This document shows positions 47,461 through 55,865 of a DNA stretch of 64,000 nucleotides, piece by piece. Location of the stretch: contig JADCLS010000001.1 in the NCBI GenBank assembly GCA_026702845.1, positions 1 through 64,000 of the forward strand, in the 5' to 3' direction. The notes under the pieces are model-generated. The model saw only the letters and a program-made list of their open reading frames with translations, did no database searches and had not been told where the DNA came from. Position 1 is the stretch's first letter, and each line of letters opens with the position of its first letter. The position numbers and the translations under genes are program-made. This stretch comes from Candidatus Heimdallarchaeota archaeon. Lineage in GTDB: Archaea > Asgardarchaeota > Heimdallarchaeia > Heimdallarchaeales > Kariarchaeaceae.

Positions 47461-49492
47461 ATAATAATCGTAATTGCTTAGCCAATTTCTCAAGCTCATA
47501 TGGTTTAGATAGTATTCCGGATGCATTCTCCATCAATTTTGTATCAATACTCAGATAACCAGAAGAAATAACAATTTTGCAATCACTTTCCGCAGAAATC
47601 TGTTTGTAAACCTCTTGTCCGCTAATTTTGGGTAGATTGAGATCAAGAATGACTAAATCATATTTTTTCTCTCTGAACACTTTCAACCCAAGTTCTCCAT
47701 CAGTTGCGAAATCAACGGTATATCCTAATCTCTCAAGATAATTTTTCAAAATACTAATGGTGTAGAGCTCATCCTCGATGATTAGGATTTTCTCCTCACC
47801 ACTAAGATTCTCAATATCCTTCACCATAAATGTTGGTCCCATATAGTCCTTCTCCGTTGATGGAAGGCCTATAGTTATTTGGGTACCTTTATTATACGTT
47901 GACTTTACCTCTATTGTTCCAGAATATCTATTAATCACCAAATTATATACTATGCTTAACCCAAGCCCCGTTCCTTTTTTCTCAAGACTTTTAGTGGTGA
48001 AGAAGGGATCAAAACATCTTGATTGCTCTTCAGGTTTCATTCCAATCCCATTATCCTCAATGCTGAATAAGATCAAGCTTGAGTCAATATTTGGAATAAT
48101 TGAGAATTTAATGTGACTGTTATCCATTCTACGGGATTCTATCGCATGTACAGAGTTTATAACAAGATTGAGGATTATCTGATGAAGATCCACAGGAACA
48201 GCTTTAATATAGTACCTATCCCTTTCAATCTCATTGATTTTTGTTATGGATTTATCTGTTGTAGTATTGATGAACTGGATAATATCATCAACCATTCTAG
48301 AAAGATCGATTGAATGCATTTCAAGAGTTTGATTGTCACTTAATTGCTGAATTTGGGCTATCAATTCCTTTGCCTTGAGAATTATACCTTTCATCTCGAG
48401 TATGTAGGTATCCCTATTTTCCTCATCAACTTGCATCAGATCCAAATTTCCATTTATTCCCATTAATAGGTTATTAATCTCATGTGCCAATCCTCCAGAG
48501 AAGACATTTAGAGTATCCATTTTGTTTTTTAGATCAATATGTGCTTTGTAATGGGTCAATTCAGTTATATCTTTCAGCTGATAACCAATTTCATTCTCCT
48601 TTTCAAATAATGCCAGTGGTGAGATAAGACAATTTAGTGTAGCACCATACTTTGTGATTAATTTTATCTCAAGAGATCCTAACCTTTCTAACTCCTGATT
48701 ATTGTCCAGTTTATCAATTTCTGGAATAATTTTCAACATATCAACGTCATCAATTGAGTTTGAATGAATCAGCTTTAAAAATGCATGATTTGCACGGATT
48801 AGCTTTTTATTATGATCAATGATGATCATGGCATCACTGGCGGAGTTGAATAGTAAATCATACTCCTGTTCAACAGAGATTACTTTCTTGAGAGTATTCT
48901 CAAAATAAATAATTAATATACCCATTGCGATCAAAAATTCAAAAACAGCACCTAAGATATAGCCATATGGAGCAATCCATGCAATTGGACGTAAAAATGG
49001 GTAATCCGCTTTGTGAATGCCCCATAGGATCAATAATACTCCAATTATTTTTGTAGTTCTCCGATAATCATAAGCATAAAGTTTCATTCCTGCAAAACAA
49101 AAACTTAAACCAATTATTGTCCATCCAGGGATGATTGCCCAAATAGAATCATGATTATACAAAACTGAGATTCCTAGTTGAATCCCTATGATTATGTAAC
49201 TAATCCTCCAGAAAAAATGTTCTTTGGCATCAATAAATAGTAAAACACCCTTGAAGAAAAAATAGCCAAGAATAAGTGCTGCCTCCTGAACAAAGAAAAT
49301 AGCAGCATGATTCCCTGTCTGAATCCAAATTAATTGGCTAATAAATCTCATTATGGTAAATACACTTGAGATGACAAAATACAGGAGGAAGTTGCTTTTA
49401 TACTTATTGTACAGGTAGAGATATACTACTAGCATTATTAGCGAGCCTAGCAAAGAAGATATTACTGCGGGTATCAACCAGCTAGGAGCCAT
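47453..49492 (-). CDS. Membrane hybrid sensor histidine kinase: seven-helix sensor, PAS, kinase, receiver
   Basis: About 679 residues from the ATG at 49492. About seven hydrophobic helices (residues 5-210) form the sensor. A PAS domain follows (about 220-330; YDLLFNSASDAMIIIDHNKKLIRANHAFLKL). The H-box is FSGGLAHEINNLLMGI near 345, with N-box LVINSVHAIE, G1 DNGIGM and G2 KGTGLGLSIV. A receiver closes it: ILIIEDELYT, LVILDLNLPKI with the phospho-accepting Asp, and LSKPYEL. The signal is unknown. Kinase to own receiver transfer is likely; an output partner is not in the window. Confidence 0.9.
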   Translation of the reverse strand: MAPSWLIPAVISSLLGSLIMLVVYLYLYNKYKSNFLLYFVISSVFTIMRFISQLIWIQTGNHAAIFFVQEAALILGYFFFKGVLLFIDAKEHFFWRISYIIIGIQLGISVLYNHDSIWAIIPGWTIIGLSFCFAGMKLYAYDYRRTTKIIGVLLILWGIHKADYPFLRPIAWIAPYGYILGAVFEFLIAMGILIIYFENTLKKVISVEQEYDLLFNSASDAMIIIDHNKKLIRANHAFLKLIHSNSIDDVDMLKIIPEIDKLDNNQELERLGSLEIKLITKYGATLNCLISPLALFEKENEIGYQLKDITELTHYKAHIDLKNKMDTLNVFSGGLAHEINNLLMGINGNLDLMQVDEENRDTYILEMKGIILKAKELIAQIQQLSDNQTLEMHSIDLSRMVDDIIQFINTTTDKSITKINEIERDRYYIKAVPVDLHQIILNLVINSVHAIESRRMDNSHIKFSIIPNIDSSLILFSIEDNGIGMKPEEQSRCFDPFFTTKSLEKKGTGLGLSIVYNLVINRYSGTIEVKSTYNKGTQITIGLPSTEKDYMGPTFMVKDIENLSGEEKILIIEDELYTISILKNYLERLGYTVDFATDGELGLKVFREKKYDLVILDLNLPKISGQEVYKQISAESDCKIVISSGYLSIDTKLMENASGILSKPYELEKLAKQLRLLFS

Positions 49493-49588
49493 AGGATACA
49501 ATATATCTTGAATGATTTAAGAATTCTCAATACAATGTGTATTGATGTTTTTTTTAATCCGAAATGAATTGTTTAATACATTATACTG

Positions 49589-50062
49589 TTAGATTTTATT
49601 TATCATTTGGTCCACTTCTTTTGTAATATCTGCTAATATCTTTCCAATTTTCTTCTGTGTCTCATCCTTATTAGAATCATTATCAAAGATAAATAATTCT
49701 AGAGCCACCATTTCATGGATTGTACTGACATACTCCCATAGATCCAATGTTTTCTCCATCACCTCAAAGGTAGATGGTGTAATCAACAATGTAATGACAT
49801 AATCTATTGCTCCTCCTCTATTATTTGCATTGAAATATGAAAATTTGAGATTAAGCGACGAAAATAACTTATCAGCATAGCTAAATTGCCAGTAGTCAAT
49901 ATCAAAATGGGTATCCACTAATCGATATAAGATATTAATGATCTTCTGACCATCCTTTTCATCAAGTGGAGGCTCAGCTACAAGCACTTGTTGTCCAAGG
50001 ACATCATCAAAATAAAAAATCAAAATGTGCGATGAGGTGGGTACACCTGATTCATAGAGCAA
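49589..50062 (-). CDS. Hypothetical alpha/beta protein, 157 residues
   Basis: Begins with strands HILIFYFDDVLGQQVLVAEP and ends in two helices, a layout that faintly recalls longin or roadblock-like domains; I cannot confirm that by eye. The start is a TTG at 50062 with no ATG alternative in frame. Its position just before the sensor kinase, on the same strand, may be coincidence. Confidence 0.5.
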   Translation of the reverse strand: MLYESGVPTSSHILIFYFDDVLGQQVLVAEPPLDEKDGQKIINILYRLVDTHFDIDYWQFSYADKLFSSLNLKFSYFNANNRGGAIDYVITLLITPSTFEVMEKTLDLWEYVSTIHEMVALELFIFDNDSNKDETQKKIGKILADITKEVDQMINKI

Positions 50063-50122
50063 GTTGAACAGGGTTATTCATAACCAGTTCAAATAAATTG
50101 CCCAAAGATTGTTATTTTTTGA

Positions 50123-50635
50123 TCAGATTATTCCTAGTTCTTGTAAATACTCTGATTGCTTATCAACAATTTCAGTGGAATTAGTACAATTGGCATACCC
50201 ATCAAGTCTATGTTTGTTCAGACGGATAAATTCCTCACCCCATTTAAATTTCTCAAGTAGCTTACGAGCATGTCCTTCCTCACCCAATATCCATAAAGTC
50301 GCAGCTAATGCTTCAACACATGATAATTTTGTTGGTTTTCCATAATTAATGGTATTCGCAGCAACTAATAGCGGAAGAGCTCTGGGAGTACCCCGATTGA
50401 AATATTTTTGCTGAGGGTTGATCTCATTCCAACTCCCATCTATTGCCAGGATGCCATGTTTGAGTGCTATGTAACGATCTGCTGGTGACAAAGCCACATT
50501 TGTGTAAGGACTGAGTACGATGCAATTATGCTTAGTATTTGGATGCAAAGAAGTAACAAGATTAAATTTCAGTAATCGAGATCCTGTACATTTAGATGTA
50601 TCACATTGATCCAGATGTATGAGATTAACCTTCAT
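50123..50635 (-). CDS. tsr3: Tsr3-type rRNA aminocarboxypropyltransferase
   Basis: 170 residues. Family signatures: LIHLDQCDTSKCTGSRLLKF at the N-terminus, VLSPYTNVALSPADRYI, GILAIDGSWNEI, and PRALPLLVAANTINYGKPTKLSCVEALAATLWILG. Tsr3 transfers the acp group from S-adenosylmethionine to a pseudouridine-derived base near the P site of small-subunit rRNA, in archaea and eukaryotes. The usual IDCSW reads IDGSW here, so one conserved Cys is lost. Alone between hydrolase and hypothetical genes. Confidence 0.92.
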   Translation of the reverse strand: MKVNLIHLDQCDTSKCTGSRLLKFNLVTSLHPNTKHNCIVLSPYTNVALSPADRYIALKHGILAIDGSWNEINPQQKYFNRGTPRALPLLVAANTINYGKPTKLSCVEALAATLWILGEEGHARKLLEKFKWGEEFIRLNKHRLDGYANCTNSTEIVDKQSEYLQELGII

Positions 50636-50679
50636 TGATTTGATGATTGGTTAATTTTACATTAATATTTAGTTGTACA

Positions 50680-51618
50680 CTATGATTGTTTTTTTCCTAA
50701 AGGTGAATAAGTATGCACGAAATCACGGATTTTCTGTTTGAGCAGATCGGCTTCTGGTGTCTCTATGATGGAGTGACCAGCATCAGGGGCAATCCATTTG
50801 AAATAGGTATCAGTGGCAAGATGCTCATCAAAATACTCTATTGTTGAAGGATCAACGTGTTCATCATACTCGCCAATCATAGCCAATACAGGTATAGTTA
50901 CATCTTTCAACCGAGATCGTGCAACCTCTGCCATCTCAAATAATCCTGCAACTGCACGGAGTGGGTATTTTTCATAAGCGATGAATCCAAGTTCCTCTAG
51001 CTGTCTTCTCTGTGATCGTTTACTGGGCCAATATTTCACCACATTTGATAATGGACGGAGCATGAAATTTGCCCTGTAGAGGGGAGTAGGTTTAATTATT
51101 ATGGGTACTGAGAGCAGGATGATTGAACTTACTGGATAGAGGCTAGATAGAATTAATCCAATTAATCCCCCAAGAGAATGGCCAAGGATTAGCACTTCAT
51201 CTACCTTGGATTTGAGTTCGATATATCGTTCTCTTATGCTGAGATACCAATCTACAGAGGTGGTGGAGGCTAGATCTGCTTCTGAAGTACCATGCCCCTC
51301 GATTCGTACACCATACGCTATATATCCCTCTGCTAAGAATAACTTGGCAAACTCTCTGAAAATCTGAGGAGAAGTGGCAAAACCATGAATAAGTAAAACA
51401 GCCTTATCTGGATTTCCACCAGGATGCCAATAGTACTCCTCTGCATGTTCCTTAACAGATCTATCTATTGATCGGGGCCAACTAGCTTGAGCAATAGCCA
51501 TGAATGGATATCCAATCACTCTTCCGCCAGAAACCATAATATTTTTGAGTAATCTCCATGAATTATGCAGATACTTCTTACTTGATGGATCCGGTGCGGT
51601 TTTTATTGGGATGAACAA
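50680..51618 (-). CDS. Alpha/beta hydrolase (lysophospholipase-like)
   Basis: About 312 residues. The fold is marked by VLLIHGFATSPQIF (oxyanion hole), IEGHGTSEAD, LILGHSLGGLIGL with the nucleophile Ser, a catalytic Asp in GEYDEHVDP, and the final His in PDAGHSIIE. This is the monoglyceride-lipase/carboxylesterase branch. I place the start at the TTG at 51618, just after the upstream stop, since a GGGAGG precedes it; earlier in-frame starts overlap the upstream gene. It forms an operon with the zinc-ribbon membrane protein. Confidence 0.8.
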   Translation of the reverse strand: MFIPIKTAPDPSSKKYLHNSWRLLKNIMVSGGRVIGYPFMAIAQASWPRSIDRSVKEHAEEYYWHPGGNPDKAVLLIHGFATSPQIFREFAKLFLAEGYIAYGVRIEGHGTSEADLASTTSVDWYLSIRERYIELKSKVDEVLILGHSLGGLIGLILSSLYPVSSIILLSVPIIIKPTPLYRANFMLRPLSNVVKYWPSKRSQRRQLEELGFIAYEKYPLRAVAGLFEMAEVARSRLKDVTIPVLAMIGEYDEHVDPSTIEYFDEHLATDTYFKWIAPDAGHSIIETPEADLLKQKIRDFVHTYSPLGKKQS

Positions 51619-51619
51619 T

Positions 51620-52132
51620 TTAACCCTCCCTGTTCTCATCTTCAAGCTCAATGATTTCCTTAAGGATCTCAAGTGGCTTACGTTGTGATCTACCGGTAAA
51701 GGTCACAATTGGTAAAATCACCAATAATATCAAAATAACAACGATAGGATAAAAACTCCATGAAAGTGCAAAGAGTATGGGAGTTTCATCACTAGTAGTG
51801 ACATCAATGAATCCAAGGTATATACTCAGTAGAAGAAAGAAGAAAGGCAATATTAACCATGCTTCTTCAGATCTGAATTTCATAGCTATACCCAATCCAT
51901 ACAATAACCAAAGTCCAATGACAACAAATAATGACCACCATCCACCATTTGGATTATTCATCACTGTTCCTACATTAATGAGTACCATCATCAGACTTAG
52001 AAATATCATGTTAATAGGTGCAACATAACTTTTGAACCTGATTGGTCCTTTTCTAACCACATGTATAGGTGATTTTGGATTAATTGACTCACCACATTGT
52101 GGGCAGATAATTACTTTTTTCGTTGATTCCAT
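51620..52132 (-). CDS. Membrane protein with N-terminal CxxC motif
   Basis: About 170 residues from the ATG at 52132 (an earlier start gives 16 more, non-conserved-looking residues). A VIICPQCGESI segment at the start is one half of a zinc ribbon, followed by about four to five membrane helices (for example APINMIFLSLMMVLINVGTV and WLILPFFFLLLSIYLGFI) and a charged tail. Only one CxxC pair is present, so metal binding would need a dimer. Family unknown. It is 1 base upstream of the hydrolase start. Confidence 0.6.
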   Translation of the reverse strand: MESTKKVIICPQCGESINPKSPIHVVRKGPIRFKSYVAPINMIFLSLMMVLINVGTVMNNPNGGWWSLFVVIGLWLLYGLGIAMKFRSEEAWLILPFFFLLLSIYLGFIDVTTSDETPILFALSWSFYPIVVILILLVILPIVTFTGRSQRKPLEILKEIIELEDENREG

Positions 52133-52404
52133 GTTGGTAAATTTCACGTTTCCTATATTAAAATATATGTTCAAAGGCACTATTTAGAAAAAATCACTTC
52201 CTCAAGCTAGACAAATTAATGTGATGCTTTAATTGACATAGCAGAATTCCTTGATTGTTGTCAAATTCTCCCCTTCTTAATGTACTGATGCCCTATGTCA
52301 AAATTTTTGTTAAAATATTCATTGTTGTGAATTATATTAAATACTTACAAATACTCATAGCACATCATATCAAATATAGATTAAAATTTAGGTGTACACA
52401 TATT

Positions 52405-53928
52405 ATGACGGAGAGTAAACCACCCAAACTTATTTTCGCAGGTTTAGATAAGGCAGGAAAAACCACTATCTACCAACATGTATTGAAAGAAATGAACGTC
52501 TCCGAGATAAAGGATTTACGGCCTACAAGAGGGATTGAGAGGCATGCTCATGATTTCCTTGATCAAGACTTTAGCGTCTGGGATCTAGGTGGCCAACTTT
52601 CATATAGACAGACATATCTTTCTAAACCAGAAGTATTTAATCAGACTTCAGCCTTGATTTTTGTTGTGGATATCCAGGATTTTGAGAGGATACAGGAAGC
52701 CTATGCATATTATGTTGATATCCTCAACATTCTTGTAAATGTGGAGAATAAACCAAAGCTTTATGTTTTATTCCACAAATATGACCCAGAGCTTAGAGGG
52801 AAGCTAAGAAATAATTTCTACAAGGCAACTAGGATCTTCAGGAAAGCAGATACCATTTTGAATATCAAATTTAAGGGCTATGCCACGAGTATTTTCTCCA
52901 ATCAAATAGAATTGGCCGTGAAAAGAATACTTTTCGACAATTTTGAACAGTTTTCTGAAGAACCTACGGGTACGGTTAAGGCACAATCAACATTACAAGT
53001 GGATATTTCGAAGAAATCAACTGATTCAGGAGATGTTGTAACTCCACCTACCTCTACACCTACACCCACTACAGTTGCCGCACCAGGTACACCAGAAGCA
53101 AAATCTTCTAAACCAAGCATTTCTGCACCCACACCGACAACAAGTGCTGCACCAGGTACACCAGAAGCAAAAGCTCCTACACCTAGTATTTCTGCACCCA
53201 CACCGACAACAAGTGCTGCACCAGGTAAACCAGAAGTAAAAGCTCCTACACCAAGCATTTCTGCACCCACACCGACAACAAGTGCTGCTCCAGCACCTAC
53301 CACTGCTGCAATCAAGGAACCCGAGGTATCTGAACCTGAAAAGACAGTTGAGGAGATAATTGAAGAGGAACCTGAATCTACGTCAGATGAGATGGAAACC
53401 AAAGCTCTCGAGGAAGCAACTCCAAAATCATTTGATGATATATCTCAGGATGTAGTGGAACGCTTGACCAATGTCATCAATAAGCGAATGAAGGATACAC
53501 CAGAGATTGTCGCTCTATCAATTTTATCTAGTAAAGGTGAACAAGTGCTTGGAATTGGAAAATCAGATGATGATTATGAAAAGCTAGAAAAATTACGTGC
53601 TGTAGTGGGTCAATTAAATCCCGAACGTTTCTTCAAAGATCTAACTGATATAGAATATCGAGGTTTGGGTCATTTTCCAATGAATGATTTTGATATTTTC
53701 TTTGCACGCGCTTCTGATAATTATGCAGTTGCAGTGTTAGTAACCGATATTTCTACTATCATGCTCCAAAATGCCCAACGTATTGTTAAATCAATTCGCC
53801 AGGGTCTGAGTCTCACAGCAGATGATGATGCTTTAGATGATGAGGACAAACCCAAAACCAAGAAAAAGGATCTTGTTAGTGACTTACGTAGTAGATTACG
53901 AAATCTCTCCGGATTAGAAGAAGTATAA
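52405..53928 (+). CDS. Rag/Gtr-like small GTPase fused to a roadblock/LC7 domain
   Basis: 507 residues from the ATG at 52405; the open frame begins earlier, but those 50 residues look non-coding. Residues 8-190 are a Ras-superfamily G domain of the Rag/Arf side: P-loop GLDKAGKTT, G3 WDLGGQ (Asp60) and a G4 of HKYD, which matches the HKxD of Rag/Gtr proteins. A Pro/Thr/Ala-rich linker with three 23-residue repeats runs about 215-345. Residues about 355-475 form a roadblock domain (VERLTNVINKRMKDT, VALSILSSKGEQVLG, YAVAVLVTDIS). Eukaryotic Rag GTPases also end in a roadblock fold. The tail is Lys/Asp-rich. It converges on a TerB-like gene. Confidence 0.9.
   Translation: MTESKPPKLIFAGLDKAGKTTIYQHVLKEMNVSEIKDLRPTRGIERHAHDFLDQDFSVWDLGGQLSYRQTYLSKPEVFNQTSALIFVVDIQDFERIQEAYAYYVDILNILVNVENKPKLYVLFHKYDPELRGKLRNNFYKATRIFRKADTILNIKFKGYATSIFSNQIELAVKRILFDNFEQFSEEPTGTVKAQSTLQVDISKKSTDSGDVVTPPTSTPTPTTVAAPGTPEAKSSKPSISAPTPTTSAAPGTPEAKAPTPSISAPTPTTSAAPGKPEVKAPTPSISAPTPTTSAAPAPTTAAIKEPEVSEPEKTVEEIIEEEPESTSDEMETKALEEATPKSFDDISQDVVERLTNVINKRMKDTPEIVALSILSSKGEQVLGIGKSDDDYEKLEKLRAVVGQLNPERFFKDLTDIEYRGLGHFPMNDFDIFFARASDNYAVAVLVTDISTIMLQNAQRIVKSIRQGLSLTADDDALDDEDKPKTKKKDLVSDLRSRLRNLSGLEEV
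53080..53286 (+). repeat. Three tandem 69-base repeats in the GTPase linker
   Basis: Copies begin at 53080, 53149 and 53218. Each encodes a variant of APGTPEAKxxxPSISAPTPT, followed by TSA. Period and near-identity point to recent slippage or unequal crossing-over. Such repeats would let the linker length vary between strains. Confidence 0.9.
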
Positions 53929-53929
53929 A

Positions 53930-54238
53930 TCAAGTCAATTTCTCAATAATAGTAGATAAGATTGCCATCTCATCTTTATCGATTTTATTATCCTCCTTAG
54001 CTTTTGCTGTTAATGTATTGAGTAAGCCTCGTGATACCAGTTTAACCCTTCTTTCAAGCTCATCTCTAGGTAGATCCATATCTGGTAGTAATTCCTTGAT
54101 TTCTTTTCCTATCTGATCCAACTCTAATTTGATGGTTTCAAGTAATGCTGCTTCTTTTTCATTAATAATCCCATCTTTTAGGGCTGTTTCTCTGGAACTA
54201 TCAAGAAATTGGTTTAATATCTTTTCCAAATCTGACAT
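53930..54238 (-). CDS. TerB-like helical protein
   Basis: 102 residues, all helical. Two segments share a pattern of A-x-x-D-x-x-I-x-x-x-E (ALKDGIINEKEAALLETI and AKEDNKIDKDEMAILSTI), as in TerB-like helical bundles whose acidic loops can bind metal or membrane proteins. The 3' ends of this gene and the Rag-roadblock gene are 2 bases apart. The family call is moderate; function unknown. Confidence 0.55.
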   Translation of the reverse strand: MSDLEKILNQFLDSSRETALKDGIINEKEAALLETIKLELDQIGKEIKELLPDMDLPRDELERRVKLVSRGLLNTLTAKAKEDNKIDKDEMAILSTIIEKLT

Positions 54239-54292
54239 ACTTCTTCATGTCAATATCTACTTATAATTCTTTGTAACGATAGTATTATTGCT

Positions 54293-55375
54293 TTAATGTT
54301 CCTCTAGATATAATTTTGCACCTAAGAGAGCTGCATTCTCTTCAGTTATAATATAAATGGGAATTTTAGATAATATAGTCTTCAGATTGTTTATTTGAGC
54401 AGATTCCACACTTCTGTATTCGGTACTCACTTTTATATCTCTGCCACTGAAGACCTTGATAAAATTATCATTAATGATATAGGAGGTGATATTACTAATG
54501 ATTCCTCCGAAAAGGTAAATACCTTGATATGGAAGGAATTGGAGACTCAAATTACTCAGATGCCTGGCTAATATCTCCATCATATACTTGATAACATGAG
54601 AGCAAATATCACAAGCATTTCTCCCCTTGGAGTGTTTTATTATCTCTTTTACAGGGTCTTTGTATCGATGAATTAGATCATAATGATCCTTGGGTTCAAT
54701 ATCTCTCTCCTCTGCAGTTAATGTCTTGTAAATATTATAAATTCCTCGTGATGAACATACATCCTCTATAGTCACTATTCCTAATTCAGGAGCCAGTTTT
54801 TGTTCAAGCTCCCTATCAAAACTGCTGAAGGGGGAGAAACTGCTATGCCCTCCCTCTGATGCATGAATACAGTAATGTCTATCAATATCAATGGGTATAT
54901 TCGGATCCATCTGAGCAAAATTTCGTTCCTTTGATACATCTTGTCCCACTGTAAGGCCAAATCCTGTACCCAGGCCAACCCCAAGAAATGAGTTGGTGGG
55001 TCTCTTGAAGCTACCTGACTTGACTTTGAGATATTTGAGGAGAGGAGATTTGGCAATGTAAAACCCTACTGCTTCCAGATCATTAATGAGAAAGATTTTC
55101 TCTGATGGTAAAACTGCATTGATGGATTTTTTCGATAACTTCCACGATATATTTGGCATCTCGATCACTTCACCAAGAATAGGAGCTGCAATGGCAAGAC
55201 ATAGATTATTTGCAGGGAGAAATGTCTCAAGAGAATGAAATTCGATTAAGTCCATTAAAATTTCTTCAAAACCATTAAAATCCCGATTAATATAATTTTT
55301 TGTGTCTACCTTCCCATTACCATGATAAATTTGGAAAATTGTCTTAGTTCCACCTATATCTGCAGTGATATCCAT
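54293..55375 (-). CDS. glk: Glucokinase (Glk-type)
   Basis: 360 residues. Phosphate-1 motif TADIGGTKTIFQI at the start, LINDLEAVGFYIA near 98, GVGLGTGFGLTV (phosphate 2) near 130, and EGGHSSFSPFSSF near 170, the EGGH signature of the Glk family rather than the ROK family (no CxCGxxGC motif). An adenosine-type GAKLYLEE end is seen. It phosphorylates glucose with ATP in the cytoplasm. This enzyme type is more typical of bacteria, so transfer is possible. No sugar transporter lies nearby. Confidence 0.87.
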   Translation of the reverse strand: MDITADIGGTKTIFQIYHGNGKVDTKNYINRDFNGFEEILMDLIEFHSLETFLPANNLCLAIAAPILGEVIEMPNISWKLSKKSINAVLPSEKIFLINDLEAVGFYIAKSPLLKYLKVKSGSFKRPTNSFLGVGLGTGFGLTVGQDVSKERNFAQMDPNIPIDIDRHYCIHASEGGHSSFSPFSSFDRELEQKLAPELGIVTIEDVCSSRGIYNIYKTLTAEERDIEPKDHYDLIHRYKDPVKEIIKHSKGRNACDICSHVIKYMMEILARHLSNLSLQFLPYQGIYLFGGIISNITSYIINDNFIKVFSGRDIKVSTEYRSVESAQINNLKTILSKIPIYIITEENAALLGAKLYLEEH

Positions 55376-55514
55376 AATAAAAGAGTTTTATATTCATAAT
55401 TTAAGGAATTTTGTTTTTTATAGGAGAAAAATTTCATTAGAATTATTCATTTATTCAATAGACTATTAACATAATTTATTAAAATCAATCTGTATTAATT
55501 AATGTGTAAGCTAT

Positions 55515-55865
55515 ATGAAATTAGAAGAAATCGCTAGAAAATCTATAGATATCATAAAGGAAAAAGGTTCAGATGGTGTAACCACCTCTTATCTAGCAGA
55601 GGTACTACAGGTTCCCAAAAGACGTGTTTATGATGTAAAAGCGATTATGAAGGCAGCAGGATTGATTAACACCCATAGAGATAGAAATGGGACGAGACTC
55701 TATTGGAACCAAATCAATGACAGTGATTCTAAGCAGGTAAGCAAGATCCGGTCAAATAAAATCAAGATAACCACCACTGGTCTCATAACAAATATATCAA
55801 ACAGAGGAACAGAAGTGATAATAGAAGGCACTTCTCCCTCAATGACAATAGAAACAATTGATTAA
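55515..55865 (+). CDS. E2F/DP-like winged-helix DNA-binding protein
   Basis: 116 residues. The first 65 form a winged helix that lines up with the DNA-binding domain of eukaryotic E2F/DP factors: SIDIIKEKGSDGV, then LAEVLQVPKRRVYDV, then IMKAAGLI, and a Trp after the wing (TRLYW). The RRxYD motif (Arg36, Arg37, Tyr39, Asp40) is the sequence that contacts DNA in E2F/DP proteins. No dimerisation coil or transactivation region follows; the tail of about 45 residues is beta-like. It would act as a small DNA-binding regulator, probably a dimer. Its targets are unknown. It converges on the histidine kinase gene with a 4-base overlap. Confidence 0.82.
   Translation: MKLEEIARKSIDIIKEKGSDGVTTSYLAEVLQVPKRRVYDVKAIMKAAGLINTHRDRNGTRLYWNQINDSDSKQVSKIRSNKIKITTTGLITNISNRGTEVIIEGTSPSMTIETID

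Noticed and set aside
52255..52404. First 50 residues of the longer Rag-roadblock reading frame
   Set aside because: AT-rich, with intergenic-like composition, before the natural GTPase start at 52405.
52902..53402. Minus-strand open frame full of Gly-Val-Gly-Ala repeats
   Set aside because: It is the antisense of the 69-base linker repeats of the GTPase.
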